Below the pieces are notes generated by a model. That model made no database searches. It saw nothing but the letters and a program-made list of their open reading frames with translations, and was not told where the DNA came from. From contig JAZKJV010000295.1 of assembly GCA_037367405.1 (NCBI GenBank), positions 868,001 to 932,000 of the forward strand: a DNA stretch of 64,000 nt, in the 5' to 3' direction. The position numbers and the translations under genes are program-made. Shown here piece after piece: positions 46,701 to 54,630 of the stretch (position 1 is the stretch's first letter; every line of letters starts with the position of its first letter). The stretch is from Ottelia alismoides (Eukaryota; Streptophyta; Magnoliopsida; Alismatales; Hydrocharitaceae).

Positions 46701-49700
46701 AAGGTTACTGAATAAAGAATAAACTGTATACGGGTGGCTAATCAGATTAATTTGGTTAGGTAATTCTTATTATTTTAAATGTAAAAACTATGTCTAATAC
46801 TTATAATCTTGTGTATTTATACGTGTATGGTTATTAACTAATAATATTAATGTACCCCACATGAATTACAACCAAACTGTACACATCTAACTTATACTTT
46901 ACATAAAAAATATAGTATGAAAAATAGAGAAAATTATTTTTCATTTGTCAGCCGATTATCAACCAGAGTTATTCTCTTCGTTCCTCCCCACTGAATAGCA
47001 TAGTCAAACTGACTAATCGTTCTAGTCAAGAGACTATTGCAGCACTGGAGGTGATCGCTACAATGCTGGAACTCTTTGGTGTGGTCTCGGGCCTACAGCT
47101 CAACGTTGACAAGACTGTTTTATCCCTTTTGGGATGATGGAGGTGGAGATCAAGGCTTGTGGGCCCGCTCTGCGGTCTCATTGCTTGGACTGCCCGATTA
47201 CCTAACTTGGTTCGTCTCTGATTAGTTGCCGGATGTGGTAGTTTGATTGGTTGCTTGTGGTGGAAAAGTTGGAGTACATGCTTGATAGTTGGAGGGCGTT
47301 GTGTTTGTCGACAAGGGGTAGCTTGTCCTCCTGAAGGCAATACTTTTTGCGATTTCTATCTTCTTCTTGTCTTCATACTGCTTCTTGTTGGGGTGCATGA
47401 GCATCTGGAGTCGTTGATGCGGAGGTTCTTCTAGTCAAGTTTAGGGGATTCATAGGACATCCTATTGGTGAGCTAGAAGACAGTGATTCTATTTGAGGAC
47501 ATTGTTCGAGCATCCTTATCCTAGATGAGATGAACATGGTATTGCTTGCCAGATGGATTTCTCGCAATTGGGTCAGTGGTTTGGGCCTGCTTTGTTCTTT
47601 GCTATGGGTGATCTATGATGTTTCGACTAATCTTTCATTATTGGCTGGGACGTATAGAAGTTTGGGGCTGCGTTGTTCTATAACATTTCGGCCATCCTAT
47701 AGAACCTTAATTTGAGTTTTTTTTCTATTGTCGAGAATGGGGGGTGATTATGAGATAATAAGTTGTGAGAACTACATCTTTTCAATATGAAGGTGAAACA
47801 CTTTCCTGGAGAAGTAAAGTTATGGCCACATCAACTGTATGACAATGTTTGGGTTCTAATAACACCATATGGTTCTGAGGTATGATCATACGAGGTCTGA
47901 TGAACAAACCCAAAGAGACAGAGATCCTGTAACCGTGGAAAACAAAACTCACGAGCATTATCCGATTGAAATTTTTGATGAACAATATCCAAATATCGTC
48001 TTTATTTCATTAAAAAATGAATATTCTTTGAGCAAACATCTGATTTATTCTTCAGAAGAACAAACCAAGACAAGTGGGTAAAATCGCCCATAATGACCAG
48101 GTGGCATTGAGACCAATATGATTTGGAATCTATCCAGGTCTTTAAACATCCATGTGAACAATAACTAAAGTGGAAGATGAACGCAGTTGATCGTATACTG
48201 GAGTAGAACTTTGGATGCACAGAACACCATTATAGAACCGTTTCTTAAATATTATGTGAAAGGTAATACTTGATATTCAATAGTGTGCTCTAAACCTTTT
48301 TATATAGAGAGTGCATAGGGTTAGGATCGGTGTTGCAATTGTCAGCCAACTTAGGCCGATTAATCTGTCCAACTATGTTATTAGGTAGGGTGACTGAATA
48401 GAGTAACTCAATTTGGTCATTATTCAGTTCGACCGAATAGTTCGTTTCAGTAATTGGTCAAATAATTTAAAAAATGTATTTTTTTGAGAATTTTCTTTTT
48501 TGTAAAGTAAGATGAGTAGTGTTTGGTTGAAATTCAGTTAGTACTTTTGTCTGGTTAATTAATGACATTATCCGTATATATATGATCATATTGTCCTAAA
48601 AATAGTTTCTGTTTAAAATCATTTAAAAGTACCCAACTAAATATTTTCAATTAGTCATACAAGTACTGTTTGTTTATTCTTTATACGGCGAATCTTTCCA
48701 CCGATTCTAATTTACCGGCTTTTACAAAACTGGTTATGATTAAGATAAACAAAATAAAAAATATACATAAATATCCCTGAAGGGAAGGGCACTCGAATCC
48801 TAACCCTAATGCTCATACCACACACAAAGCACCAACTTGTGTATAGATTTTTTCATGTTTTTGTGGTATCACACTGCTTCAATTTTAAGTCCCATTTATC
48901 TTTTATCAATGATATTTTTCTCAGAAAGGATGTTACATTTTCCAGGGGACAGATTTTAAAGAATGGAAGCTAGTATTGCTGGAAATTACCCGATTCTTAA
49001 AGGCTGATCGGGGTTTCTTAGCTACCAGACCTTTAAGATACAATGTGTTATTTGACTCTCATTCTTCTTCACTACATCATCTTGCAAGATTTCATCCATC
49101 TAGAGTTTTGAAGCTTAAAGATGCTTTGCTCACAAGCTATCATCGGAATGAGGTTTGCCATGATCCTGTAGTGTTAGTTTTATGTTTATAAATTTTCTGA
49201 AGCCATTTTTATTTAGGATGGAGATGACCTCCAGCATTGCATTATTTTTTTTAGGTCAAGTATGCAGAGCTTACTTTGGATACTTTCAGAATGCTTCAGT
49301 CTTTGGAGTGGGAACCAAGCGGATCATTCTACCAGAAGGTTGTGAGAGAACCAACCAGCAATGGTGGATGTGGGTACAGTGATCTAAGTGGAGCATCTGC
49401 ACTTATAGACATAAACCTCTCTGCAGATATGACTGATACTAACCTGCCTCCCAATCCTAGAAAAACTATCCTATATCATCCATCAGTCCCGCAAATAATT
49501 TCTGTAAGAGTTGAACTGCTTTTGATTATCTGCATATGATATGTTTTTAGCATGGATACTATATTTGATACTTAAATTTGAGGTACACTGTTCTGTGAGG
49601 CATGCAGGTCATTGCTACAATTTGTGAAGGGCTCTCCCCTGAAAATATTTGTTTATTATACTTGTCCGCTTCAGGTTCTCATCTTCATTATTTCGTTTCT

Positions 49701-50207
49701 GTACTTGTCTTGTACTAGCACAACATCCTCAATTGATCAATTTGCAAAACAATTGCAGGAAAATCTGACCAGAATATTACTTTTCAGAAGGAGAATTCTG
49801 GACTTGTCAGGAACCAGAATGCAAATTCTGCTTCTCAGTCTACCAACCGGTCTGATTTTCCAATGCATCACCTTCCCATTGTAAATGGGGAAGAACCAAA
49901 TGCTTGCTGTGGAAACTATCTATGGTTTGGATATCGAGGAAGTAATAGTAAGTCTATTACTGTAATACATTGAGCTACTAATGCGTTGTTTCAAATCATG
50001 GAGGAGGATGTTTCTTTCTAGGATATTCCATCTTGATAATAAACAGAACAAAGATCCACTAAATTCAACTGTACTTTCTTGCACTTCCTCCTCATGCTTG
50101 TCCATTCTCAGGTATAAACAAATTGTATCCAGAAGATTTGATTCCTTTCACAAGAAGACCATTGTTCTTGATCGTTGATAGCGACAGTAGCAATGCATTC
50201 AAGGCAG
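19179..50207 (+). CDS. SCAI: SCAI homologue, 5' part (six exons seen, gene runs past the window)
   Basis: Joining 19179-19736, 48946-49152, 49255-49503, 49608-49674, 49759-49947 and 50112-50207 gives one open frame of 455 codons plus one base, with GT-AG introns and compatible phases throughout. The product matches the plant SCAI family: FRSLVERSDRKFARVRDIP and RETRFLLEAYVFYEAIL-like text in exon 1, GTDFKEWKL and ALLTSYHRNEV in exon 2, LEWEPSGSFYQK and NLPPNPRK in exon 3, and PFTRRPLFLIVDSDSS in exon 6. In animals SCAI represses MRTF/SRF transcription and acts with 53BP1 in DNA repair; the plant role is not established. Plant SCAI proteins are about 600 residues, so about a quarter of the protein is still to come after 50207. 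I see no stop, frameshift or splice loss in these exons, so the gene looks functional despite its 29-kb first intron. Confidence 0.9.
19737..21104 (+). other. proximal part of SCAI intron 1, no large element
   Basis: No gene is recognised. A weak pair of inverted repeats (TGTTTGGTTC near 20095 and GAACCAAACA near 20230) may mark a MITE of about 150 bp, but I find no target duplication. The rest is unassigned intron sequence. Confidence 0.35.
21167..22071 (+). pseudogene. LINE ORF1 C-terminal part
   Basis: The first frame opens with the zinc knuckle CFRCRRFAHTSRSC (CX2CX4HX4C), the nucleic-acid-binding motif of plant LINE ORF1. The reading then moves to the frame 21211-22071, which ends TSA-stop just before ORF2. 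Homopolymer runs of G near 21250 probably caused the shift. The N-terminal part of ORF1 was lost by 5' truncation. The C-terminal sequence is low-complexity and not conserved. Confidence 0.7.
22083..25619 (+). pseudogene. LINE ORF2: endonuclease, reverse transcriptase, zf-RVT
   Basis: ORF2 starts MKILSWNARG at 22083, 12 bases after the ORF1 stop. The frame breaks at once at TAG, and continues in another frame as the APE-type endonuclease (FLLEAGVDVFMFQETKLSG). The reverse transcriptase begins GAPGPDGFPVYFY near 23425, with ALWKIDYSKAYDCVDW near 23800, GVRQGCPFAPMLF near 23985 and the intact active site YADD at 24121-24132. The C-terminal zinc-binding domain follows near 25210-25390 (IPLRVKIFLWCL ... 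CDRCEDSVEDADHLFFGC). Single stops at about 23140, 23755, 24055 and 24799, and G-run indels near 22235, 22545 and 22950, disable it. Confidence 0.9.
25714..26263. other. intron sequence, nothing recognised
   Basis: AT-rich sequence with short frames only. It continues after the LTR element (28881 onward) and may be an older decayed transposon that served as its target, but no domain is visible. Confidence 0.4.
26269..26594 (-). repeat. 3' LTR of non-autonomous element copy 1
   Basis: Read on the minus strand it runs TGTTGGAGTATTCG to TTTTCTAACA. It contains a promoter-like TATATAAGG box and, upstream of it, a hairpin with arms GTAAATGGATC and GATCCATTTAC. Both features also occur in the LTRs of copy 2. 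Confidence 0.88.
28550..28875 (-). repeat. 5' LTR of non-autonomous element copy 1
   Basis: Same length as its partner with five substitutions between them, suggesting a fairly recent insertion. It adjoins the primer site at 28538-28549. Confidence 0.88.
28881..29348. other. intron sequence, nothing recognised
   Basis: Mixed-composition DNA without a recognisable frame. It continues the target sequence interrupted by the LTR element to its left. Confidence 0.4.
29352..29663. mobile_element. Tourist-like MITE (PIF/Harbinger), TTA target duplication
   Basis: The left end reads GGTTTCATTTGGTAGCCAGG and the complement of the right end GGGCATGTTTGGTAACTGGG: imperfect inverted repeats with the TTTGGTA core of Tourist-type ends. 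The trinucleotide tta flanks both sides (29349-29351 and 29664-29666), the duplication made by PIF/Harbinger transposases. The 312-bp length and lack of coding capacity fit a MITE. Confidence 0.65.
29667..30638. other. intron sequence, nothing recognised
   Basis: No domain or repeat end is visible. Two related phrases near 30370-30430 and 30545-30600 (a gcccattacatggcccc-like and cagattgaggg-like text) suggest an old internal duplication. Confidence 0.35.
30639..30953 (+). repeat. 5' LTR of non-autonomous element copy 2
   Basis: About 315 bp, with the hairpin arms GTAAATGGATC and GATCCATTTAC near 30672-30710 and a TATATAAG box near 30771. The first bases are changed from TGTTGG to ATATGG. 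Confidence 0.82.
32134..32277 (-). repeat. Copia 3' LTR, 144 bp
   Basis: Plus-strand text starts TGTTGGGAAAATGAG and ends ATCTCTACA. On the minus strand it has TATATAAGAG as a probable TATA box. It is very short for a Copia LTR, as in Ale/Retrofit-type elements; that lineage is my inference. Confidence 0.9.
32285..33882 (-). pseudogene. Copia reverse transcriptase and RNase H
   Basis: The 402-residue open segment 33882-32674 holds a full reverse transcriptase: WCLAMEEEIAALQSRGTWSL at the start, YKARLVARGF, QLDVKNAFLYG, the active site YVDD at 33226-33237, and the connection to RNase H (ADADYAGCPKDRKSTT). A frameshift at about 32680 breaks RNase H, which continues in 32608-32285 (CDNQATLFIANNPAFHEQTK, then EDQTADIFTKAL). 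A second frameshift separates it from integrase at about 33885-33945. The RT catalytic residues look intact. Confidence 0.9.
33945..34922 (-). pseudogene. Copia integrase core and C-terminus
   Basis: The segment opens FHVDIWDPSRVPDHQGHRFY with the first catalytic aspartate, then VRSDNALEF and QQNGVAERKHRHLLDV with the glutamate. It ends in a proline-rich linker near 34160 (a run of prolines encoded by ccaccacc-type repeats). It is in frame with the gag-protease segment, from which a TAG at 34950-34952 separates it. Confidence 0.88.
34950..36498 (-). pseudogene. Copia gag, protease and integrase zinc finger
   Basis: Gag starts MSESKADIPSIGAFRG at 36498. The frame shifts after KKHT near 36370 and a TAG follows near 36235, then 422 codons are open. 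These contain the conserved gag block YSQAKNETKILQLQHDIFTI, a zinc knuckle CTFCHQTGHTEDTC and the protease site. The protease triplet normally reads D-S-G but here reads WIMDSDATHH, a change expected to damage activity. The integrase HHCC zinc finger follows (LLWHLRFGHLPLQ ... CEACQLGK). Confidence 0.87.
36600..37080 (-). repeat. GC-rich degenerate minisatellite in the Copia 5' leader
   Basis: Between the gag start and the primer site lies a run of short imperfect units built on gcgcac, such as cgcgcactggcgcac and cgcaggggcgcgc (densest at about 36670-36900). The related element at 58496-63399 has the same start of leader (ggtcctagac..ggagctct) but lacks this expansion. The plus-strand open frames across it are by-products of the repeat. 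Confidence 0.6.
37220..38102. mobile_element. hAT-like non-autonomous element, 8-bp target duplication
   Basis: The ends are inverted: CAAGGTTCAAGAAAGCGG on the left, and CAGTGTTCACGAAAGCGG as the complement of the right. The 8-bp sequence agtccaac flanks both sides (37212-37219 and 38103-38110). The intact LTR at 32134-32277 shows the empty site with a single copy. CA..TG ends and an 8-bp duplication point to the hAT superfamily. Inside, GCGGTATGC-like motifs cluster near the left end and five or more 21-bp units occur near the right end. No transposase frame is present; the open frames across the repeats reflect repeat structure only. Confidence 0.78.
37863..38095. repeat. 21-bp palindromic minisatellite at the hAT-like element end
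   Basis: Tandem units of about 21 bp read CCGCATATGCGGCCGCACA with small changes, and each holds the perfect palindrome CCGCATATGCGG. Single related motifs lie near the opposite end (37235-37320) in inverted sense. In hAT elements subterminal repeats bind the transposase; here that role is inferred from position only. Confidence 0.65.
38920..39234 (+). repeat. 3' LTR of non-autonomous element copy 2
   Basis: Starts TGTTGGAGTATATG directly after the polypurine tract gagggggag and ends TTTCTAACA. It contains the conserved GTAAATGGATC / GATCCATTTAC hairpin near 38962-38990 and a TATATAATAAG box near 39050. Confidence 0.88.
39235..40942. other. intron sequence with degenerate repeats, no gene
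   Basis: From 39330 to 39650 the phrase acctc(g/a)at(t)..agga recurs at irregular spacing, which looks like decayed tandem repeats of an old LTR. A perfect 20-bp tandem pair lies at 40408-40447 and a near-perfect 62-bp tandem pair at 40492-40615. No coding domain is visible. Confidence 0.45.
40943..43400 (+). mobile_element. small non-autonomous LTR element (LARD-like)
   Basis: LTRs at 40943-41491 (549 bp) and 42825-43400 (576 bp) start TGATGCA and end ACATCA or GCATCA. A primer-like site TGGTATGGGAGC follows the left LTR. The flanks caatt (40938-40942) and taatt (43401-43405) match at 4 of 5 bases. The LTRs differ by many substitutions and indels, so the insertion is old. The interior is about 1.33 kb with no enzyme domains. 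It holds one proline-rich frame at 41672-42253 that might be a shortened gag. Confidence 0.7.
41672..42253 (+). CDS. proline-rich frame inside the LARD-like element, function unknown
   Basis: A 193-codon frame from ATG at 41672. The first 60 residues are acidic and helix-prone (ISDYITSIQHNFNNHKEEEI), and the rest is rich in proline, serine and histidine (PPPPLSPCTPKAFPPPPSPR). I recognise no domain. Its position after the primer site suggests a gag remnant. It may be expressed with the element or may be a chance frame in a C-rich repeat. Confidence 0.3.
   Translation: MKTFIQEKISDYITSIQHNFNNHKEEEIIEEVVVHDILSSIKQIHCESEGYNVEKKGRKPLFSCCLGVLTPQPPPIPESDIQEVPKHLPPPSSTVMAAPPPPLSPCTPKAFPPPPSPRHHSPAATPSRHPITVIPDLVPTHNTSNTAFLFPNQAKPTCNTATTPVIANPSPHIQANTFPYGAHPVPSPLPISL
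43612..44460. repeat. tandem duplication, period 437 bp
   Basis: The block starting aggcagatctatacgg at 43612 recurs at 44049 as aggcaggtctagacg, and the two run side by side to gcaaagat near 44028 and 44455. Differences are scattered substitutions and a short deletion (gacttgg missing in the second copy). The small minus-strand frames (43910-43674, 44320-44057) are copies of each other within this repeat and show no known domain. Confidence 0.85.
44500..45430 (-). pseudogene. LINE fragment, RT C-terminus and zf-RVT
   Basis: On the minus strand the order is a GGHVGLHALRP-like motif of the post-RT region (about 45340-45380), then ESRAKMSIFVANLYGGSI (about 45250-45300), then the zinc-binding zf-RVT domain (44904-44575). 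The latter includes FSVKRTYKAV, IWQLKVPSCIGVFLWMLRRE and TLNHLFFS. Stops and frameshifts separate the parts. Opposite in orientation to SCAI and to the nearby LINE fragment at 47 kb. Confidence 0.72.
45416..45898 (+). other. 160-codon open frame, unrecognised
   Basis: The frame reads MPSSPFDFGINGCPSAVFNA and ends near 45898. It overlaps the 5' side of the minus-strand LINE fragment. It contains no domain I know. Sequence beyond it (45840-45960) in another frame reads HRSVWLCGRHPPP, also unrecognised. It could be part of a decayed transposon or chance. Confidence 0.15.
45900..46960. other. intron sequence, nothing recognised
   Basis: No frame or repeat end stands out. Composition is mixed, becoming AT-rich after 46680. 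Confidence 0.4.
47020..47720 (+). pseudogene. LINE fragment, RT C-terminal region
   Basis: Plus-strand translation gives AALEVIATMLELFGVVSGLQ followed by LNVDKTVLS at 47038-47130. This is the segment just after the YADD site in LINE reverse transcriptases, where an LxxFGxxSGLxLNxxKS pattern is typical. Further on, MNMVLLARWISRNW (47530-47571) matches the post-RT MNKALLxKWxxR motif, followed by LLWVIYDV. Several frameshifts lie between, and the active site itself is missing. Confidence 0.65.
47930..48260 (-). pseudogene. Copia integrase fragment
   Basis: On the minus strand the sequence encodes, with frameshifts, VIMGDFTHLSWFVLLKNKSD at about 48060-48130, preceded by a HMDV-like first catalytic block. 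This parallels VDDFSHVSWVFLLKNKSE of the integrase at 33945-34922, so it is a short relic of a related Copia element. No LTRs can be tied to it. Confidence 0.6.
48261..48945. other. distal SCAI intron 1
   Basis: AT-rich, without recognised elements. It ends in the T-rich tract and TTTTCCAG acceptor for exon 2. Confidence 0.45.
48946..49152 (+). CDS. SCAI: SCAI exon 2
   Basis: 69 codons, phase 0 at both ends, from GTDFKEWKLVLLEITRF to LLTSYHRNE before the donor GAG|GTTTGC. The text is strongly conserved in plant SCAI proteins. Confidence 0.9.
49255..49503 (+). CDS. SCAI: SCAI exon 3
   Basis: 83 codons, from VKYAELTLDTFRMLQSLEWE to YHPSVPQIIS before the donor TCT|GTAAGA. The acceptor is TTTTTTTTAG. 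The preceding intron is only 102 bp. Confidence 0.9.
49608..49674 (+). CDS. SCAI: SCAI exon 4
   Basis: 67 bases, VIATICEGLSPENICLLYLS followed by AS and the first base of a glycine codon, donor TCAG|GTTCTC. It is recognised by the conserved text and by phase agreement with exons 3 and 5. Confidence 0.85.
49759..49947 (+). CDS. SCAI: SCAI exon 5
   Basis: 189 bases after the acceptor AATTGCAG. It encodes the poorly conserved serine/asparagine-rich linker (GKSDQNITFQKENSG) and ends with CGNYLWFGYRGSN before the donor AATA|GTAAGT. The upstream intron is 84 bp. Confidence 0.85.
50112..50207 (+). CDS. SCAI: SCAI exon 6
   Basis: 96 bases after the acceptor ATTCTCAG, encoding INKLYPEDLIPFTRRPLFLI and VDSDSSNAFKA. 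I place the donor at GCAG|GTTTGT (50208). An alternative GC donor seven bases upstream (AAG|GCAGGT after 50203) is possible and would change the phase, so the exact end needs a transcript. Confidence 0.83.
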
Positions 50208-50649
50208 GTTTGTTAAGACTTGTACTTGGGCGCTATACTGTTATAGTTTAATCATGCTAGATAAACAAACAGCTGTGTGGTCACGATAAACTGAATAGCT
50301 GATGCTTCTATTGATCATTTCAAAAAGTTAAGTTCTTTATAAAAAAGGCTAAGCGCTTCATTCTGGAATTCTTCTCATGATTGGGAAGTTTATATTTGTT
50401 ATTTGGACAACTGATGAAAGCGGAGGTTGAGTTGTATTCGCCGTGGTATGATGTTCCTTTCATAATGAGTGGAAATAAGGGTTAATTTTATGGTTGCCAT
50501 ATTTTTTAAGGTAAGTGTAACTATATTAAATCATAAGCCATACGTCTTTTGTCTTTGGTTTTTCATATATCACCTCGGCAGATAATGTTATTGGGATTTC
50601 TACATATGCATCCTTTAAATCATTTAAATTAAAGTCGTGGTTTTTGAAT

Positions 50650-51500
50650 TTACGTGCATGTCCAATTTTACTTTATGAAGTACATAAAATATACCTCCAT
50701 TAACTTTCCATTCCTAAGTCAAACTTTTGTTCTTCTTTCTACAACTCTTTCTCATCATCTCCTTCCCAACCACCTCTACACCCGTTGTTGTCGCATTGCC
50801 TTCTTTATGGGCATTATCTCTCTCTCTCCGTCTCTCCCTCATTACTCCATCCACCTATTTCTCATCTTTCCTCTCTTCTTCAATACTGTTCTCTTATCTC
50901 TTCTTGTCCCTCTCTCTTCTCAAGACTCCTCTCCCTTTCTCTTCATCATCGAATATCCTTTTCTTTCACTCTTTCTCGTTTTTCACCTCACTCCTCTAAA
51001 ACTCTCTCAATTTCTCCTCACCGTTTTCTTGTTCACTTTCTCTCTCCCTCTTTCTTATCTCTTACTTCTTCTTTGTCCTTCTCTTCTCATTAATTTTCGT
51101 CTATCTCCCCTTTTCCTTTGCACATCTTTATTTTTCCTTCCAAAGTCTCTTTCTTTCCTTAATCTCCACTGCATTAGCTCAAAAAGTTCTCAATTATACT
51201 TTTTTCTTTATGCATCAAGTGGTATCAACACATGACATCGAAGCCATTCTCACAAATTTTTGATGGAAAGAAAAAGAAACATCAACCATCATCAACTACT
51301 ACAGAGAAATGGAAGGTCACTAGTCTTGTATGAAAATCCGAGAATCTGGAAGTTTGTTAATCTTATTTGAAGATCTTGCAATCTAGATATTCTATAAGAT
51401 ATGGAACTAGAGCCCCAGAGGAGAAAAAGCAAGCAAATTCAACATCAACTACTTGCTCTACTTCATTTGATATCATCCTGCATCATTAATGAAGACGTCC
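50650..51500 (+). mobile_element. LTR-like pyrimidine-rich block with primer site, partial element
   Basis: A strongly pyrimidine-rich block (about 50700-51200) ends TTATGCATCA, two bases before TGGTATCAAC (about 51228). This resembles an LTR end and a worn tRNA-iMet primer site on the plus strand. After it comes a frame reading MTSKPFSQIFDGKKKKH, possibly the start of a gag. There is no partner LTR, so this is at most a truncated element. The 193-codon frame across the pyrimidine block has no known domain and is probably not coding. Confidence 0.35.
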
Positions 51501-51744
51501 TCAGAGCCTTGAACAACAATTGTGAGTAACATGTAAAATATTCTAGTATAAAAAAGCTGATTCATCATAGGATGTAAACTCAGATTGTGTACACTCTGAA
51601 CAGTGTTTCTTTTCATCCCTACCCAACACACAACGATGAAATCATATGAAACACATAAATAGATGGAAATCACAAAGAGGTTCAACTAGTAATGAGTTTA
51701 CAAAAGTATCGTGAAAGAAATCCCCATCAATAACCTTCCTGAAA

Positions 51745-52030
51745 CAGAAATTGATCGATCAAACTATTTTGATGATCAATCAGAATCAAGTTGATCGATC
51801 GGGTTGATTTTGATGTTCTATCGGAATCAAAAGTTGATCAATTAGTGGTCAAAGTTGATGATCATATACAATTGTTAGATAGTAGTTGGAATTCAAAACT
51901 TGATCGATCAAAAAACACAGATTGATTGATCAAGTTGATCGATCTATCAACAAATGTTGATCGATTAGTCAAGGCAAATTGATCAACAAAAATTGATCGA
52001 TCAATCAAGGTTATTGCGATCATGGTTGAT
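51745..52030. repeat. cluster of TTGATCGATCAA palindromes in the left LTR
   Basis: The 12-bp palindrome TTGATCGATCAA and close variants recur here about every 20-40 bp. The matching part of the right LTR (54370-54630) has the same cluster. Confidence 0.7.
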
Positions 52031-54369
52031 TGACTAGCATAGGGTTTATGATAAAAATGCATGATACATGATGCTTGAGGTCTTTTACATTCTAAGATAA
52101 TTATAATATGCATAGCTTAATGAAAGAAAAGGTCTTGAACTTCTTCTTGGGCTTGAGATCCTTCTTTGAGCTTGAGCTGGAGTTCCTTAGCCTTAAACTC
52201 CTTTGAGTTTCTTAGCTTCTTCTTGGTCTCCTTAAACTTGAGCTTGCTCTTGGTCTAAGAGCTTTCCTGCTTTTGACCTACCTTCAAGTTAATTGCACAA
52301 GTTTTGTTATCATCAAAATATGCATGCTCATGCATGACCTAACAATCTCCTCCTTTCTGATGATGGCAAAATATTTGAAGTGTTTGCAAAAAAGATATGT
52401 TTGAAACCAATTTGAAAAAACTCTCTCCCCAAAAAAACTTTAGGAAACTTATGTCTAAACACTTTCTCTCCTTTTTACATAATCAAAAAGATGTAAAGAG
52501 ATATCAATTATTTAATTAGAAAGACGCCTAAAAATATTTCACCACCTTTTTGAGATCATTATTTTTATTCCGAGCTCCCCCTTCAACTTTGCATAAAGCC
52601 CCTCCCCCCAAAGATAAGAGTTGAGGGCTCATCGCCAATGCATGATATGCATGACCAACTCACTAAAAAAGATAATAAGTCACCTAAGGTCCTTAGTGGT
52701 GGACTTCTTTAGTCCTGATACCTTCTGCATGTTAGTGGCGTCCATTAATGGTTGTGCATCTGGTAAGTATTTGGCCTTGGCAGGTCCTTAGTGGTCGTCC
52801 ATCTTGGTTGTTGATATGGCCTCCTCCAATTTCAGTTCCCTTGACTTTCAGTACCTGAGAAATTGTCTTAGTACTCTTTCTTTTCGGTTCCTTTGAGATT
52901 AGATTGAACTGCATTTTTTTCCAAATCCATGCACTTTTCTTAAAAGAATTAAAACTAGAAACATGATTTTTTCCTTTTTCATTAGTAGTAATAAGAGTAA
53001 ATTTTCCTTTTAGCTCTACAATTTCTCTTTCTAAATATTTTTTTAACTTTAAAACTACTAATATTAGTTTTAAACAATTCATTTTCCCTTTTAAAAACAT
53101 CTACATAGTATTTAACAAAAGCGATTTATCATTTTTTAGAGAAGCTTCTTCTTTTTCATACTTCATATTTTGTTTGAAAAGATCTCTAGTTATTTTAAAA
53201 AGATAATCATAGGAAAGGTTACTTACCTCATCCTCTAAATTTGAATCATATGAGTCACACTAGACTGTCTCAACAAGTGCTTTTTTCCTCCTTTTTTTCT
53301 TTACTGCTTGATGTTTCTGAGCTTGCATCATATGCTTCTTCTCTTAGAGTTTCTTCATGTATAGACGTGAGGCAAATTCTAATATCATTAGTCATTTCCA
53401 AGTGAGAGATATGGTCAAACTCATTGGACATGGTGCAATATACGACATTCATGCCTCTTGCTTTTAACATTATTTTATCCATCTCATCTTTCGTGTAAAC
53501 AAACTCATTTTCCTTGATACAGATGAACTTCTTCTAGATAATGTTCCAACTTGCAAAGTCACTTGCTTGCAGGAAGACATACATCTTCTTTCAGATCGCA
53601 TAGTTTGTCCCATCGGAGAAAGGTGAATGAGTCGCCAAGTTTCCTTCAGTACGTGGCCTTGATGTGTTAGCCAGCTGTGTACGAGCATTCGTTCTCTGCA
53701 TAAACGAGTCTGTAATACCAAATATTGAGACCTCCATACACCCATGGGCTATGGAAGTGGATCGGACTATATTACATGGATAGCTACAATCACAAACTTC
53801 TAAAACAACACAATGTTACATATCACTTTCGAACACAATATAAACATGCAAACCACAAGTGCACAATTGTATAACGTGAAAATTCTCATGAGTAAAAAAA
53901 ACCATGACTAGAATAAGCAGACTCATGCTTTCAATCTGACCCACATTGGTCTTTCACTAACCTGGGTTGTTTATGCGGGCATCCTAGCTGTATTACAACA
54001 AGTTGTTTTACACGAACAACATATAACCATATTATAATTGAGTAAAACCCAACATCCTCAATATCAAAATAAATATGCAATCATGCAAATCTTATAAAAT
54101 CTTACAGAGCGAGGAGAGGGCTCGTAGGACTTGATTATCAAATACTGAGCTATTGGATTGAGGTTCAAACAAAAGGCAACTATTAGAGTTTTCTCTCATA
54201 GAGTAGAGAGTAAAGAGTAAAGAGAAGAAGGGATGATTCTCGTTATTGTCTATTATAGGATGAGGTATGGGGTCCTATTTATAGGTCTAGGGTCCCATAG
54301 CTATTAGTTTTGAAAAATAGCCATTGAGGCAAATCGGGAATGAGATCCCCTTTTAAAATCTTCTTGAAA

Positions 54370-54630
54370 TAGAAATTGATCGATCAAAATATTTTGATGA
54401 TCGATCAAATGGATTTTGATGATCGATCAAAACCAAAAATTGATCGATCAATGATCAAAGTTGATTTATTTAAAAAAAATAAGGATTGATCGATCATGTG
54501 TGATCGATCTATCAACAGAGATTGATCGATTAGTCAAGGCAATTTGACCAACATGAATTGATTCGATCAATCAAGGTTACTGGTCAACAAGTGTTGATCG
54601 ATCAATGTAGAAAGGTTGATCGACCAACGT
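54370..54630. repeat. cluster of TTGATCGATCAA palindromes in the right LTR
   Basis: Repeated palindromes such as attgatcgatcaa and gatgatcgatcaaa recur in this span. Spacing and wording differ slightly from the left cluster while the palindrome core is kept. Confidence 0.7.

Larger units (their letters stand above)
19737..48945 (+). other. SCAI: SCAI intron 1, about 29.2 kb, packed with transposons
   Basis: Donor GTATCT at 19737, acceptor TTTTCCAG ending at 48945, phase 0. Exon 1 (LSFP) reads straight into exon 2 (GTDFKEW), which fixes both ends. It holds a LINE, two copies of one non-autonomous LTR element, a Copia element, a hAT-like element, a Tourist MITE, another non-autonomous LTR element and several fragments, on both strands. 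Confidence 0.88.

Noticed and set aside
50654..51235. 193-codon frame in the pyrimidine-rich block
   Set aside because: The leucine/serine/phenylalanine-rich product follows from C/T composition, and other frames over the same block are also open. More likely an LTR-like region.
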